Shown: piece after piece, positions 40,536 to 51,305 of the stretch | How positions within the stretch are numbered: position 1 is the first letter of the stretch | Layout: each line of letters opens with the position of its first letter | DNA from: an uncultured Anaerolineae bacterium | Lineage (GTDB): Bacteria > Chloroflexota > Anaerolineae > Promineifilales > Promineifilaceae | Direction: 5' to 3' | DNA: 64,000 nt | Assembly (NCBI GenBank): GCA_905479495.1 | Contig: CAJQMR010000013.1 | Span: 124,001 to 188,000 of the forward strand | Made by a program: the position numbers and the translations under genes | Notes under the pieces: generated by a model | What the model was told of the DNA's origin: nothing | Database searches by the model: none | What the model saw: only the letters and a program-made list of their open reading frames with translations

Positions 40536-42557
40536 TTAGCTAAATTGCGGTGTCAAAAACAGCCGGTAGCCACGCCCATGAACGGTGAAGAGGTAGCGCG
40601 GCTCACGCGGGTCTGGCTCAATTTTACGGCGCAGGCGGCTAACGGCCGTATGCAGCCGGTTCAACACATCCGGTTCAGGATCGGCCAACTCATTCAAACC
40701 ATCCTGTAAAATATCATCATATTGGCACAGCTTCCCCGGATTTTGGTACAAATAGCGCATAATCTTAAACTCCTGGCTGGTTAGCTCAACTGGCTCGGCT
40801 TCCACCCATACGCGCCTGTCGCGATGATCCAACCAGATGCCGTTACTCGCTTCTTCAGGCACCGAATCGGTTTGAATATTTTGCCACTGCTCAGCCAGCA
40901 TGGCAGCCGTAAGAAGCGCATGCACATACGCTGCCAACTTGCGTTTGGTGTAAAAGGTGTCTGGATCAAAGCTGGCAATTCTGGCGATGGCGCAAAAGAA
41001 GATCGCCCACTGGTAGGCGTCCAAATCACAGCCAGCCAATTTGGCGGCATTTTGGCGCACCCGTTCAATAATCCAAACAGCGTTTAGGGCTTCCGGTTCT
41101 AAATGATCCAGATTAATATCATCCTGTAGGTGGTTGACCTCATTGAGCTTTACCTCGATGGCCAACCGTTGGCTAAAGGCCCGATGATCGAACAGGTCGT
41201 ATTTAACGGCTGTTTCCAACGACACAAAATCAATGAGCAGCGGCGCCCGACCTACCTGGGCAAAATCGAGCAGCCAGGCATGATTTTGTTGGTCTACCAA
41301 CACGGTATTGCCATTGATACGACCGTGGGTGATGCCCCACTGCGCTCGCCGCGTCTGCGGCAGTCGATTTTGTGCCAGCAGCGTAACTGGATTGGGAAAA
41401 CGATAGGTTTCATCGTTCTCCTTCAGGCGAAACGCGATCTGGCGGCCATCCACATCCAACTCCACCACATTGGCTGCCAGCGCCCGCTCTGCCAGAGCAG
41501 GCAATATCTGCTGCAATTGGGTCGGTGACCCAATCAGCTCATCTAATCGCAGCCATTGGTGGAAAAAGGCTTGCAAATCAGCCTCTTTGTTTTGTTCGCG
41601 ACCCGTTTCGTACCAGCCACCTAGATTGATTTGATACAGATGATCAATGGCTGGCAGCAAATCTTCAATAGCTCGCTTGCGGTATAGTTGTCGAAGCGTG
41701 GCCGTCGCTTCCAAGTCTTTGCCCATAAACGTGTAGGCCGTGGCCCCAAAATTAGGGGTCATCGCAGTATGCAATTTGCCTAAATTTTTGATGCTCAGTC
41801 GATCTGGTACGCGCTTTTGGTAGCGCTGATTTTCAGCTAAAATGGCAGTTTGATGACCACAAGAAACAATAAAACGCGTTTCGGTACCGGCAGGATCAAA
41901 GGCGAAGACAGGAAGAATTAAACGGCCATTATACTGGGTGAATGACTGCCCAATCGTAATTTGCACAAAATCCTGAAAAAGCTTGCGGAATAAATCTTCA
42001 AATTCCGCCGAACGGCTGGCCAGCTGTGACTCTGGCAAATCAGGCAAAAGCGTATTTACCAGCTGCAAAAAAGTGTTGTGTGGCTGCCATTGAATGACCA
42101 GCTCCCAGTTAATCGGCACATATTGGGCTAGAATTGTCTCCACCGCAGCCACCAATTTCCCTGGCGTCGTGTCGCGTTTGTCCAAAAACTCCACGGCAGA
42201 CTGGTAACCCTGCAGATCTTGCTTGAGCACCTCAACCACGTCTTGGTAAGCAGGAAATTTGGTCAGAATAATCTTGGGTATCAAACGAGATGATTGTTTG
42301 GCTACCGTCAGACCGCTTTTGTCCTTCTCATCGTTATCTCTCTCCATACGTAAATCCATAATCGCCAGATGCACACGCTCTTCTTTTAGCACACGAACGG
42401 CGTCGCCGGGATTGGATACACTTATAACGGTATAATCCGTTTCTTCCAGTTTGCTGCGACAAGTGCGTAGAAAAATCTGATCGTCGTCAGCCAGCAATAT
42501 TTGGTAATCTGCACCTTTCTTCACAAAATATCTCCCCAATTGGATAAATCTAACCAC
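40536..42557 (-). CDS. REC - degenerate APH-like - winged-helix regulator (673 aa)
   Basis: N-terminal REC (LLADDDQ, LAIMDLRM), central ITHGRINGNTVLVDQQNHAWLLDFAQVG, C-terminal Trans_reg_C ending VHGRGYRL. Confidence 0.85.
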   Translation of the reverse strand: MVRFIQLGRYFVKKGADYQILLADDDQIFLRTCRSKLEETDYTVISVSNPGDAVRVLKEERVHLAIMDLRMERDNDEKDKSGLTVAKQSSRLIPKIILTKFPAYQDVVEVLKQDLQGYQSAVEFLDKRDTTPGKLVAAVETILAQYVPINWELVIQWQPHNTFLQLVNTLLPDLPESQLASRSAEFEDLFRKLFQDFVQITIGQSFTQYNGRLILPVFAFDPAGTETRFIVSCGHQTAILAENQRYQKRVPDRLSIKNLGKLHTAMTPNFGATAYTFMGKDLEATATLRQLYRKRAIEDLLPAIDHLYQINLGGWYETGREQNKEADLQAFFHQWLRLDELIGSPTQLQQILPALAERALAANVVELDVDGRQIAFRLKENDETYRFPNPVTLLAQNRLPQTRRAQWGITHGRINGNTVLVDQQNHAWLLDFAQVGRAPLLIDFVSLETAVKYDLFDHRAFSQRLAIEVKLNEVNHLQDDINLDHLEPEALNAVWIIERVRQNAAKLAGCDLDAYQWAIFFCAIARIASFDPDTFYTKRKLAAYVHALLTAAMLAEQWQNIQTDSVPEEASNGIWLDHRDRRVWVEAEPVELTSQEFKIMRYLYQNPGKLCQYDDILQDGLNELADPEPDVLNRLHTAVSRLRRKIEPDPREPRYLFTVHGRGYRLFLTPQFS

Positions 42558-42580
42558 ATTAATTTCAGCGGATAAACTTG

Positions 42581-42955
42581 TTAAAGTGAGGCGCGATTTA
42601 GCAAAAAGCTACAGCGCTTCAGTAGTACTTTTTCAACCTCGGAAAGGCTTATATAATCCGCAGCTCCAGCCAGTAAAACAGCCCGCGCCCGACGCCAAGT
42701 TGGCGAGTTGGTCAACACTACAATGGGCACCCCTGGGAAACGGCCATGTAGCCACCCAATTTGCTCAGCCAACCCCATTTGCAATCCGCTGGCATCTACT
42801 ATCACCATATCAAACGACATACTCGATTCTTTTTCCAGCATAATTTCTGCCCTAAGCTCTAATGTGCCTAATGATCTTAACTCCCTAGTTACAAGCTTGA
42901 GCCATGCTGAGCGTTCATTGTTGCTTAATATAACGATATGGTTATTGTTTATCAC
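42581..42955 (-). CDS. orphan degenerate receiver-like protein (124 aa)
   Basis: FDMVIVDASG, PIVVLTNSP, GAADYISLSEVE; lacks acidic pair (ILSNNERS). Confidence 0.7.
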   Translation of the reverse strand: MINNNHIVILSNNERSAWLKLVTRELRSLGTLELRAEIMLEKESSMSFDMVIVDASGLQMGLAEQIGWLHGRFPGVPIVVLTNSPTWRRARAVLLAGAADYISLSEVEKVLLKRCSFLLNRASL

Positions 42956-43080
42956 AACATCACCTATTTTGACTAAATTGTCATAATCTCACTTTCTAGA
43001 TAGGCCCATTCTTGACCCAAATAGTATGTTGGGTATTTCCATAGACAACGAAATCATATTTACATCCACAATGATTTATC

Positions 43081-46000
43081 TCAGGATGATCTATGCTGGT
43101 CATATATAGGCAACCAAAGCACCATCTGTGTGCCTTCAAGTGTTGAACCCTTAACATAAATATCACCGCCATACGTCTGTAAGATTGCCTGCACCATCAA
43201 CAAACCACGTCCCAGGTTTCCGGTCCGAGGTTCACGAATTTCTGTGTACTCAAACAAAACTGGCAGCAACTCTGGCGCAATTCCTTTGCCGCTATCTTTT
43301 ACAATAATCTCCAGCGTATTGTCGGTAACGGCCGTTCCAATCCACAACTCTTGAACAAGACATCCCTCCATCGCTTCAATTGCGTTATCGATAATTAGGT
43401 CAAGCGCTAACCGAAGCCACTCAGGACTTACCCACACTGTCACCTGATCAGTTTGTGCAAGATTCGTTTCAGGAAAACCTATTTGAGCGTATTTATCATC
43501 CTCCCAAAGCTGATATAGTCGCTCCTGAATCAGCTCATTCACAGAAATAGCTGCTGCGCCCTGTTCTGACCGTAACGGCGGCGTGATGGGATGGTTAAAA
43601 ATATTCTCTGCCAGACCTGAGACGGTTTTCAGCTCATCAGTCACCTGGCTAGGTAGCACGCCCTCCTCAACCAATTCCTTAAGCTGCGGCAGTACAGCGC
43701 TAACCAAATTGCGGATGTTAACAGCATCCCCCTCAATGCTGTGTCGCCAGGCGTTGCTGGCCATACCCATCCAGGCCAGGGCCGTGCGGGCCCCAACCAA
43801 CCCTTTGGTCTTTTTAAGTTCCTCGTGCTGCGTGGCCTTCGCAATGGCCATACCTGCCTGGTTGGCCAGAGTTTGCAGCAAGGTTACCTGATGATCGAAA
43901 AACCGCTGCGGCTCCTGGCTATATACATGCAACACTGCAATCACCTTACCTTCTGCCTGCACCGGAACGCCAATTAAGGAACGCCGCCTTTTGGAAATTA
44001 CTGAAGGATTAATATTGTCTTCCACTAAAGAGTCATAAATAATAAATGGTTTTCGCTGATCAATAACATATCGGGTAAAACCACCTTCAACTCTGGCTGA
44101 TGTACTATAATGCTTTGGCTTTTGCCCTGGACCCGCTGAAGCGTATGCGGGAAAATAACGCTCCTGATCTTCATCCCAGAACAGAATATTACTACTGGTA
44201 GTATGCGTTAGTTCCATAGCTGCGTCCAAAATAATTTCCAATATTTCATCCAAATTCAGTGTCCCAGCTAAAGCCACACCCATCCGCTGCAAAATTTGGA
44301 CTTCACGGTACGCTTCCGCATTTTGGATGGCAATCGCCGCCTGCGCCGCCAGTGAAACCAGTGTGGCTTGATCCTGCTCACTAAAAGCGTTCGCCTCTGG
44401 ATGTTCGATATTAATTACGCCGATGATATTGTTGTCTACACGAATTGGCACGACCAGTTCTGAACGTGTTTCATCGTCGTAGATGATGTAATCGGGATCA
44501 TGGCGCACGTCGTGAACCAGTTGGAGTTTGCCAGTCTTGAAGGCACGCCCTTCAATGCCCTGGGGCCCATCTGTTTCCAGTGGAATACTTTGCAACTTTT
44601 TCCGTAACTCTCCCAAAGCTTCTGGCGGATAAGCTGCCAAAAAGTCAAGCTTGCGACCATTGTGCATCAAAATACAGCTAAACCGGGCTTTACGGCCGTT
44701 TGCCTCCGTCAATTCCCACGCCTTTTCCACAATCGTGTCCAGCGTGCTGTTGATATCTAAAGAACTAATCACCGCTTGTCCCGCTTCATACAATACGCGT
44801 AGAGCGGAGGTTTGGGCCTGGGCCTGGGCAAACAGGCGCGCATTTTGAATAGCATTGGCCAGCTGATTAGCCATTGTTTGCAAGGCTTGTATATCCTCAT
44901 CGGCCAGATGCAAAACCTCCGTATTTTGTACATCTAGCACACCAATCACGTCACCCTGAACTTTCAAGGGAAAGCAAAGCTCCGCCTGAGTTTTGGGCAA
45001 TTCCGGGTTAGGCCAGAAACGCGAGTCTTGCCTTACGTCAGACACCAAAATATATTCACCGTGCCGGACGGCCGTTCCTACTAAACTTTGCGATCCTACC
45101 GACATTTTGAAACCATCCTGGATCAATTTACGGCCGTTTGGCGAAGACGCGCTGCGCATCACTGCAAACTCATTTTCTGGGTCCAGCAGGAAAACAGCCA
45201 CATGATAAACATGAATCCGCTCAGAGATGATGTGGACTATATTGTCCAACAGCTCCTCTTCATCTAGCTGGCTGTTGGCATAGCTGGCTACCATTGCCGC
45301 AGCATCCAACAGCTCCGCATGGCTCATCACTTTTTGATATAGACGGGCGTTTTGCAGAGCAATTGCGGCCTGCGCAGCCAGCGCCTCCAATGCTCGGGTA
45401 TTTTCCTCATCAAACGCCTCATACTCAGAATGTTCGACGTTGATCACGCCCACCACTTCGTGCTCTAAAATAATAGGCACTACCAGTTCGGAAAGCGTCG
45501 TCGCGTTAGAGGCCAAGTAATCTGGGTCCTCCTGTACATTTTCCACTAGCTCTGAAACACCAGAGTCGAATACGCGCCAGGGTATGCCATTACGGCTGTT
45601 TTCACCAAAACCGCGTGAAATCGTGCTGCCTCCAAACGCCCGGCGTGTATGGTGTAATTCTTCAGGCGGATAAGCGGCGACTAAATTTGCCGTATTAGGA
45701 CCTTGCCGTAGCCAGATGCTGGCGTACGTAATCTGCCGATTGGGGAAACTAACCAACCGCCAGGCTTGCTCCACAATATGGTTAAGCACCTCGTCCCGCT
45801 TGAGGGTGGAATTAACCGCTTTACCGGCGGCGTAAATGGCCTCCATAACAGCCGTACGCCGGTTGCGCCGTTCAAAAAGCTGCGCATTGTAAATGGCCAC
45901 CGCCGCCTGGTTGGCATACAACTCAACATGCTCCAGTTCTTCCTCGGTAAAGTGACGCAGTTGGCGATGAAAAATAAACATCACGCCCACGGTAGCAATG

Positions 46001-49000
46001 CCCACGCTTAGCCGAACCGCCACGTAAGAGGCTACTTCTTCCCCGGCCATAAAGTTGCTGTTTGTAAACAGCAGATCCTCGGCGGCATCGTCGGCAATTT
46101 GCATCTTTTGCGTATGGTTCAGTATAAAAATGACGGGTGAATCGGGAGCAGGTGGTTCGTGGAACGGCCGTTCATCGCGAATGCCATACATGGTAGGTGG
46201 CAAAATAACCTTGTTCTTTTCCTCGTCGTACACATGCAAAGTGACCGCATCGCAGCCCAAGGCTTCATGTGTGCCCACCACTACGGAATTTAAAGTCTCT
46301 TCCAGCTTGGCTAACGTGGTCACATTGGCCACAACGCTAGAAACTTGCCGCGCTTTGCCTAAACGACTAAGCAGTCGGGCATTGCGCAGTGCCAATGCCG
46401 CATGATTAGCAAACGTTCTGGCGATATCCTGCTCCTCCGCTGAGAAGCTGTGCAGTGAGCTATAGTTAACATAAAGCACGCCAAGTTTTTCTTCGCCAAC
46501 CCGCAAAGCAATACCTTGGAAGCTCCTTATTCCTAGTTCGCGTAGCAGGCCATGCGTTGTTTCGCCAATAAAATGATATTTTTCCAAATCATCTACGTTC
46601 TGCACACCAATCCAGCCTAACTCCATAGCAGTTTCAGCCGTCCCTCCTTTGCGGGGGCCTGGCTTGATAATCTTTTGCCAGACTTTGGCCGGAATGCCAG
46701 AGTGAATAGAATTTTCCAAGTCAAATTTGCGGTGCGTGTTATCGTAAGACCAAATAACGGCTGAATCCGACTGCAAGACCTGGCGCGCCCCGAGTACAAT
46801 CTGCTCCAATACCGATTGCAAATCAGCGGCCACCGCCAGAGATTCAGCCGCCTGGCGTAAATGCTCTAGCTCTTTAAGGCGGCGGGCATTTTCATAGGCA
46901 ATAGCTGCCTGGTTCACATACAGTTGCAGCGCTTCCACTTCCGACTGAACAAAGCGGCGCGGTTCTGAATAATAAACCCACATCACACCAATGCGCAGCC
47001 GATTGACTGAAACTGGCAGCCCCACCGCCGCCCGAATACCACGCTGAAAGAAAGAGGGGTTGGCTTGCTCTATTTCTCGCTCAAAGTCCTCAATAATTTG
47101 TGGTTCCCCGCTAGTCATCACGGCCATCGACAGGCCGTTAGGACGAATGGCGCTTTCCACATCCACATCGTCAGACTCAGACAAGATCAGGTCCGTCATG
47201 TTGCCCGTTTCCATGTCGATGAGCACCAGGCGGGCACCGCTGGCGTGGGCTGTTTTTTGCGCCTGGTACACGATGTCCCGCCAGACCAAATCTGGATCGG
47301 TGGAAAGGACCAGGGCATTGCTGGCACTATAGTAAGTACGAAGCCGATTGCGCGAAACGGCCGTTTCCTCCAGCAGCCGATTCTTTTCGATACCCATCGC
47401 CGCTGTGTTGGCAAACGTCAACAACCGCTCCTCATCCTCACGCGTGATGGGACTCTTGGTAAACTTGTTATCCGCAACCAACAGACCAATAGCCTGATCC
47501 CGAGCCAGCAAAGGCACAATCACCAACGGCCAATCGGGCTCAAACAACTCCACAAACGCCTGCGGCAGACGGTCATATTCATACTGTGTTACCTGCAAGC
47601 TCTTGCGCTGCACAATCACCCGGGACAGCAAGTCCGTTCCGGCAGTTTGCAGCGGCACCTTTAGCTGTAGTATTGCCTCACCTACCGGTGTCAGCTTAAT
47701 CCCTTCCAAATCTAGAAGCTCTAAGTACCGGCCAAAATCAAATAGACCTTCACGATGATCCCGTTCCCAGTCCAAATGAGTTTGTTGCAGCTCAAAGTTA
47801 CCAATCCCCATGCTGCCTATTAAATTTTCGCCCCGGTCATCCAACAGCAAAATGGCCGCTCGGTTCAGGCCCAGGCCATAACCGGCCGTCACTCCCGTCA
47901 ACACTACATGCAAAATCTTATCCATCTCCGTAGAAGATTGAATGTAGTTGCCAATGCGGTGCAAAATCTTTAGCTGCGAAAAAAGACGCTGTTCCCGGCC
48001 AATAATTTGGGAGGTGTGCAGGGCAATGGCAGCCTGAAAGGCAAACCGTTCCAACACCTCAATATCGGCTTTGCTCAACCAGTGCCCGTTCTCTTCATCA
48101 GCAACAAACAAAACGGCTTCTACTTCTCCAGCGTGGCGCAGCGGAATGGCCGCCACAGTGGCAAAATCATACGACTCCCAAAGCGAGGTGCGGTTGGGCC
48201 ACTGATCATATTGGTTGGTAAAGCACGTTTCACCAAGCCGGGCCACCTGGCCAATCAGGCCGTCTGCGTGGCCGATGATACTGCCAATCAGCTCAGTTTT
48301 TAGGCCGTAGACATCGCTCAAGGTCAGCTCGCCCATGTGTGGGCTGTTGATGAACAGACCTCCTTTATCACAATTCACTAAATGGGCTGCCAGACGAATA
48401 ACTTCACGCAGCAGCACAGGCGATTCTTTGATGCCACGAATACTGCGTGATGTTTCATCTAACGTTTCAAAGAGCTGGTTACGCCGCCGGGCTTGTTCAT
48501 ATAAGTTGAGCCGGTCAATGAGTACGGCCGTTTGCTTAGCCAGGGCAATCGCTAAATTTTGCTTCTCAACAGAGAGTGCTTCCGTTTCTTCTTGCCGCAG
48601 CTCGCCCAGGTCCATAATGCCCACAACCCGTTTACCGCTGCGCAAGGGAATCGTTAACAAAGATTGAATAGGATGTGACAGCTTGAGCCGCTCGCCCCAG
48701 CTTTGCAAGATGCGGCGTCCATGCCTTCCTTCTTTGCGAATCAGGCTGGCAGTGCGTTCGTACAGCAGTTCATCTAAACAGTACCATTCGGAAACGGCCG
48801 TTTCCAAACCAATCTGCGGCTTCCACTGCCAACCATCATTCATTTCTTGCTGGGGAAAAATTGCCTGCGTCGTTAATGTATTCTGCTCTTCGTCCAGCAA
48901 AAAAATGCAGCAGAAAGAAGTTCCCCAATGAGTCACCATCATCTGCGCCAAATTTTGCAGCCCCACCAATAAATTGTCTGCTTGGGCTAGCATATTACTA

Positions 49001-49866
49001 GCCAACACCATAAGATTTAATCGACGCTGCATTTCTGTTACCGAGCGCAAATCTCTAAAATAGCCCACAACACCAGCTTTTTTCTTGTTGGCGTCATATT
49101 GCCAGGTAACTGACAAGCGAATGGGTACAGGTTTATTATTTACATCCAACACCACTGTTTCGTAATCCCGTAGCTGGCCATCTGGAGAAAGCAAAAGCTC
49201 CTGCGCTATTCGTCGTGTTTCCAACGGATCGGCATAAATGGAGCGCACGGGAAGCCCCTGAATTTTTTTTCGTTCGTAACCCAATATTCGTTCCGCCTGC
49301 GTGTTGTAAAAGGTGATCTTGCCGTTCCGATCATTGGTGATCACGCCATCAACAGCCGTGTCTAACAAACGGGCATAGCTCAGATTTCGCTCATTTATCT
49401 CGTCTACCAGTCGGGCACTTTCATTTTTATTAGCATCGGCCAGACGTTTGAGATGTAAAAATTCGGCGGCATCTTGAACCTCCAGGCCTAGCTCCGGTAG
49501 CTTTGGCCAAGCAGGGAGCTGCCGCCATACTCCCATACCTCGCAGTTCCACCAAGGAAAACTCGCTGTCAGACAAAATGAGGATAATCAGGTCGGGGTAT
49601 TGTTTTTTGATGTAAGGTATGAGCTGCCGCAAATTGATAATTGGTTTGTTATTTTTAAGGGAGGGTAAAGCATCGGAGAGGAGCAAGATATCGAAACGAT
49701 CTTTCCCGACACCATTTCCCTCAACCAAAGCCGATAGCAGATTTTCGGCCGTCTGTACAACCGTCACCTGAAATTCACTTTGGCCCTGCATGTACCTACT
49801 TATTCGAGCACTCTTTTGTGAATCTACTTCGGAAATTAAAATATTAAAGTTTGCATTTTGTAACAT
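43081..49866 (-). CDS. giant sensor histidine kinase: pseudo-REC, PAS, about 10 GAF, HATPase_c
   Basis: PAS GVITNDRNGKITFYNTQAERILGYE; ten GAF ends of the type A.QAAIA..NARL; HATPase DNAIEAME, DSGKGI, LGRGLLM. Confidence 0.93.
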   Translation of the reverse strand: MLQNANFNILISEVDSQKSARISRYMQGQSEFQVTVVQTAENLLSALVEGNGVGKDRFDILLLSDALPSLKNNKPIINLRQLIPYIKKQYPDLIILILSDSEFSLVELRGMGVWRQLPAWPKLPELGLEVQDAAEFLHLKRLADANKNESARLVDEINERNLSYARLLDTAVDGVITNDRNGKITFYNTQAERILGYERKKIQGLPVRSIYADPLETRRIAQELLLSPDGQLRDYETVVLDVNNKPVPIRLSVTWQYDANKKKAGVVGYFRDLRSVTEMQRRLNLMVLASNMLAQADNLLVGLQNLAQMMVTHWGTSFCCIFLLDEEQNTLTTQAIFPQQEMNDGWQWKPQIGLETAVSEWYCLDELLYERTASLIRKEGRHGRRILQSWGERLKLSHPIQSLLTIPLRSGKRVVGIMDLGELRQEETEALSVEKQNLAIALAKQTAVLIDRLNLYEQARRRNQLFETLDETSRSIRGIKESPVLLREVIRLAAHLVNCDKGGLFINSPHMGELTLSDVYGLKTELIGSIIGHADGLIGQVARLGETCFTNQYDQWPNRTSLWESYDFATVAAIPLRHAGEVEAVLFVADEENGHWLSKADIEVLERFAFQAAIALHTSQIIGREQRLFSQLKILHRIGNYIQSSTEMDKILHVVLTGVTAGYGLGLNRAAILLLDDRGENLIGSMGIGNFELQQTHLDWERDHREGLFDFGRYLELLDLEGIKLTPVGEAILQLKVPLQTAGTDLLSRVIVQRKSLQVTQYEYDRLPQAFVELFEPDWPLVIVPLLARDQAIGLLVADNKFTKSPITREDEERLLTFANTAAMGIEKNRLLEETAVSRNRLRTYYSASNALVLSTDPDLVWRDIVYQAQKTAHASGARLVLIDMETGNMTDLILSESDDVDVESAIRPNGLSMAVMTSGEPQIIEDFEREIEQANPSFFQRGIRAAVGLPVSVNRLRIGVMWVYYSEPRRFVQSEVEALQLYVNQAAIAYENARRLKELEHLRQAAESLAVAADLQSVLEQIVLGARQVLQSDSAVIWSYDNTHRKFDLENSIHSGIPAKVWQKIIKPGPRKGGTAETAMELGWIGVQNVDDLEKYHFIGETTHGLLRELGIRSFQGIALRVGEEKLGVLYVNYSSLHSFSAEEQDIARTFANHAALALRNARLLSRLGKARQVSSVVANVTTLAKLEETLNSVVVGTHEALGCDAVTLHVYDEEKNKVILPPTMYGIRDERPFHEPPAPDSPVIFILNHTQKMQIADDAAEDLLFTNSNFMAGEEVASYVAVRLSVGIATVGVMFIFHRQLRHFTEEELEHVELYANQAAVAIYNAQLFERRNRRTAVMEAIYAAGKAVNSTLKRDEVLNHIVEQAWRLVSFPNRQITYASIWLRQGPNTANLVAAYPPEELHHTRRAFGGSTISRGFGENSRNGIPWRVFDSGVSELVENVQEDPDYLASNATTLSELVVPIILEHEVVGVINVEHSEYEAFDEENTRALEALAAQAAIALQNARLYQKVMSHAELLDAAAMVASYANSQLDEEELLDNIVHIISERIHVYHVAVFLLDPENEFAVMRSASSPNGRKLIQDGFKMSVGSQSLVGTAVRHGEYILVSDVRQDSRFWPNPELPKTQAELCFPLKVQGDVIGVLDVQNTEVLHLADEDIQALQTMANQLANAIQNARLFAQAQAQTSALRVLYEAGQAVISSLDINSTLDTIVEKAWELTEANGRKARFSCILMHNGRKLDFLAAYPPEALGELRKKLQSIPLETDGPQGIEGRAFKTGKLQLVHDVRHDPDYIIYDDETRSELVVPIRVDNNIIGVINIEHPEANAFSEQDQATLVSLAAQAAIAIQNAEAYREVQILQRMGVALAGTLNLDEILEIILDAAMELTHTTSSNILFWDEDQERYFPAYASAGPGQKPKHYSTSARVEGGFTRYVIDQRKPFIIYDSLVEDNINPSVISKRRRSLIGVPVQAEGKVIAVLHVYSQEPQRFFDHQVTLLQTLANQAGMAIAKATQHEELKKTKGLVGARTALAWMGMASNAWRHSIEGDAVNIRNLVSAVLPQLKELVEEGVLPSQVTDELKTVSGLAENIFNHPITPPLRSEQGAAAISVNELIQERLYQLWEDDKYAQIGFPETNLAQTDQVTVWVSPEWLRLALDLIIDNAIEAMEGCLVQELWIGTAVTDNTLEIIVKDSGKGIAPELLPVLFEYTEIREPRTGNLGRGLLMVQAILQTYGGDIYVKGSTLEGTQMVLWLPIYDQHRSS

Positions 49867-49993
49867 TATAAAACCTTAGACTTCGCCACGACGGTAAATC
49901 ATGCGCCAGCTTGTACCCGATCGTTGGTTGGGTATCGTTTACTCATGCATATAAACTAAAATTATCATCCAGTTTCTATACATTTTCTTAAAC

Positions 49994-51130
49994 TTAAGAT
50001 AGTAAAGGTTTGAGTGCATATGCCATTTCGCCATACAAAATGGGCAGAATATGCTCATTATGCTGATAGTGAGATACCAGGCTGTAGAAGACCAAAAACA
50101 AAAATGCAGCATAACGCTTTTGCCAAGTTCTATCTTCAAAAAGTTCACTGATTTGTTGCGCCAGGCTTTCAACCTTCTTGTCCAAGACACGACAAATGGG
50201 TGGTATTTGCCCTGCTAAATCATACTCAATGCACAAATTTCCTTGCGTAATATCAATGTGGACTGGGATTCTATTATGTGCTTTAGAATAGGTTGCCTGA
50301 TCGATATAAAATGACGTCTGCCACCACTGCCGCATTTGAACAATCGACCAAACCCAATCCGCTTCTGAACTTACATTGGGCAAATCGATCAGGAACCAAC
50401 GCAGCCCATCACCAATCACGGGAGTTTGAATAATAATATTTTTTGCGTGTTCGTCGCCATGAGTGGTTACAGAAAGGGGGGCTGGATTTTGAGTAAGTAT
50501 ATCTACTGCAACGTTGACCATTTCATTTATCGAAGGAAAGGCAATACTGTTAACTTGCATGGGCAATGAGAACAACTCGGCAAAGCTTAGAAGGTGGCCA
50601 ATGGCAGAAGGCATTTTCAAAGATTCCAATATACTTGCTTTGCGCTGCAAACGTTTAATAAAGAATTGATTGTCTGAAGGCTTTTTATTGAACGTGCGAA
50701 TCCAAAGGGCTGACATTTGGCGCAGGAAATCATCATAGACTGCCAATACTTGTGTATAACTAAAAAGCGATTTTTCAACAATTCGATGCAGATTTGCAGC
50801 TAAAACATAAGGAACGCAAAGCCAACCAATTGAACTATCATAAGCCAAGAGAGGTAAGGTATGGTTTGGTAAAACCTTTTCCATTATTAGAAAACCTTGA
50901 ATTTCTTTTGGCACTTTATCTGGATCTATCTTGAACATCAATTGCATTTGTGAGTCAACCATAATGGTAATAGCTCCAGAAGCACCTTCTGTTAAGGCAG
51001 ATTCACTAACAACTTGGCTATTGGCATAGGGAAACTGATTATTCACTACTTGTTCTGTGCCTCTCCTGATGATGCTTCGCAGAAAAGCAGTGGTTCTCGG
51101 GTCTTGTTCTAAAGGCAATTTGTCTTTCAT
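49994..51130 (-). CDS. APH-fold kinase-like protein
   Basis: TTHGDEHAKNIII...WFLIDLPNV resembles HGDxxxxN + D catalytic loop. Confidence 0.6.
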   Translation of the reverse strand: MKDKLPLEQDPRTTAFLRSIIRRGTEQVVNNQFPYANSQVVSESALTEGASGAITIMVDSQMQLMFKIDPDKVPKEIQGFLIMEKVLPNHTLPLLAYDSSIGWLCVPYVLAANLHRIVEKSLFSYTQVLAVYDDFLRQMSALWIRTFNKKPSDNQFFIKRLQRKASILESLKMPSAIGHLLSFAELFSLPMQVNSIAFPSINEMVNVAVDILTQNPAPLSVTTHGDEHAKNIIIQTPVIGDGLRWFLIDLPNVSSEADWVWSIVQMRQWWQTSFYIDQATYSKAHNRIPVHIDITQGNLCIEYDLAGQIPPICRVLDKKVESLAQQISELFEDRTWQKRYAAFLFLVFYSLVSHYQHNEHILPILYGEMAYALKPLLS

Positions 51131-51305
51131 TGGTTGGTCTCCAATTTTTTAGACCTACTCTTTACCATTTATATTTTATCTGGATATGCCTTGTCTGAAT
51201 CGATTGGCAGTTGGTGTCACTGGCAACCTGGATGGAGAAGCTATTGAACTAACCGCTCAATTCTTACTTTATTCTTGCAACAATTCGTACATCCCCTTGA
51301 CAGAC

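Noticed and set aside
40644-43328. HIP-free gaps (40.6-43.3 kb and 48.8-51.5 kb) as evidence of horizontally acquired islands
   Set aside because: With about 105 sites in 64 kb (mean spacing ~0.6 kb), one or two gaps of 2.7 kb are expected by chance; not significant in this window alone.
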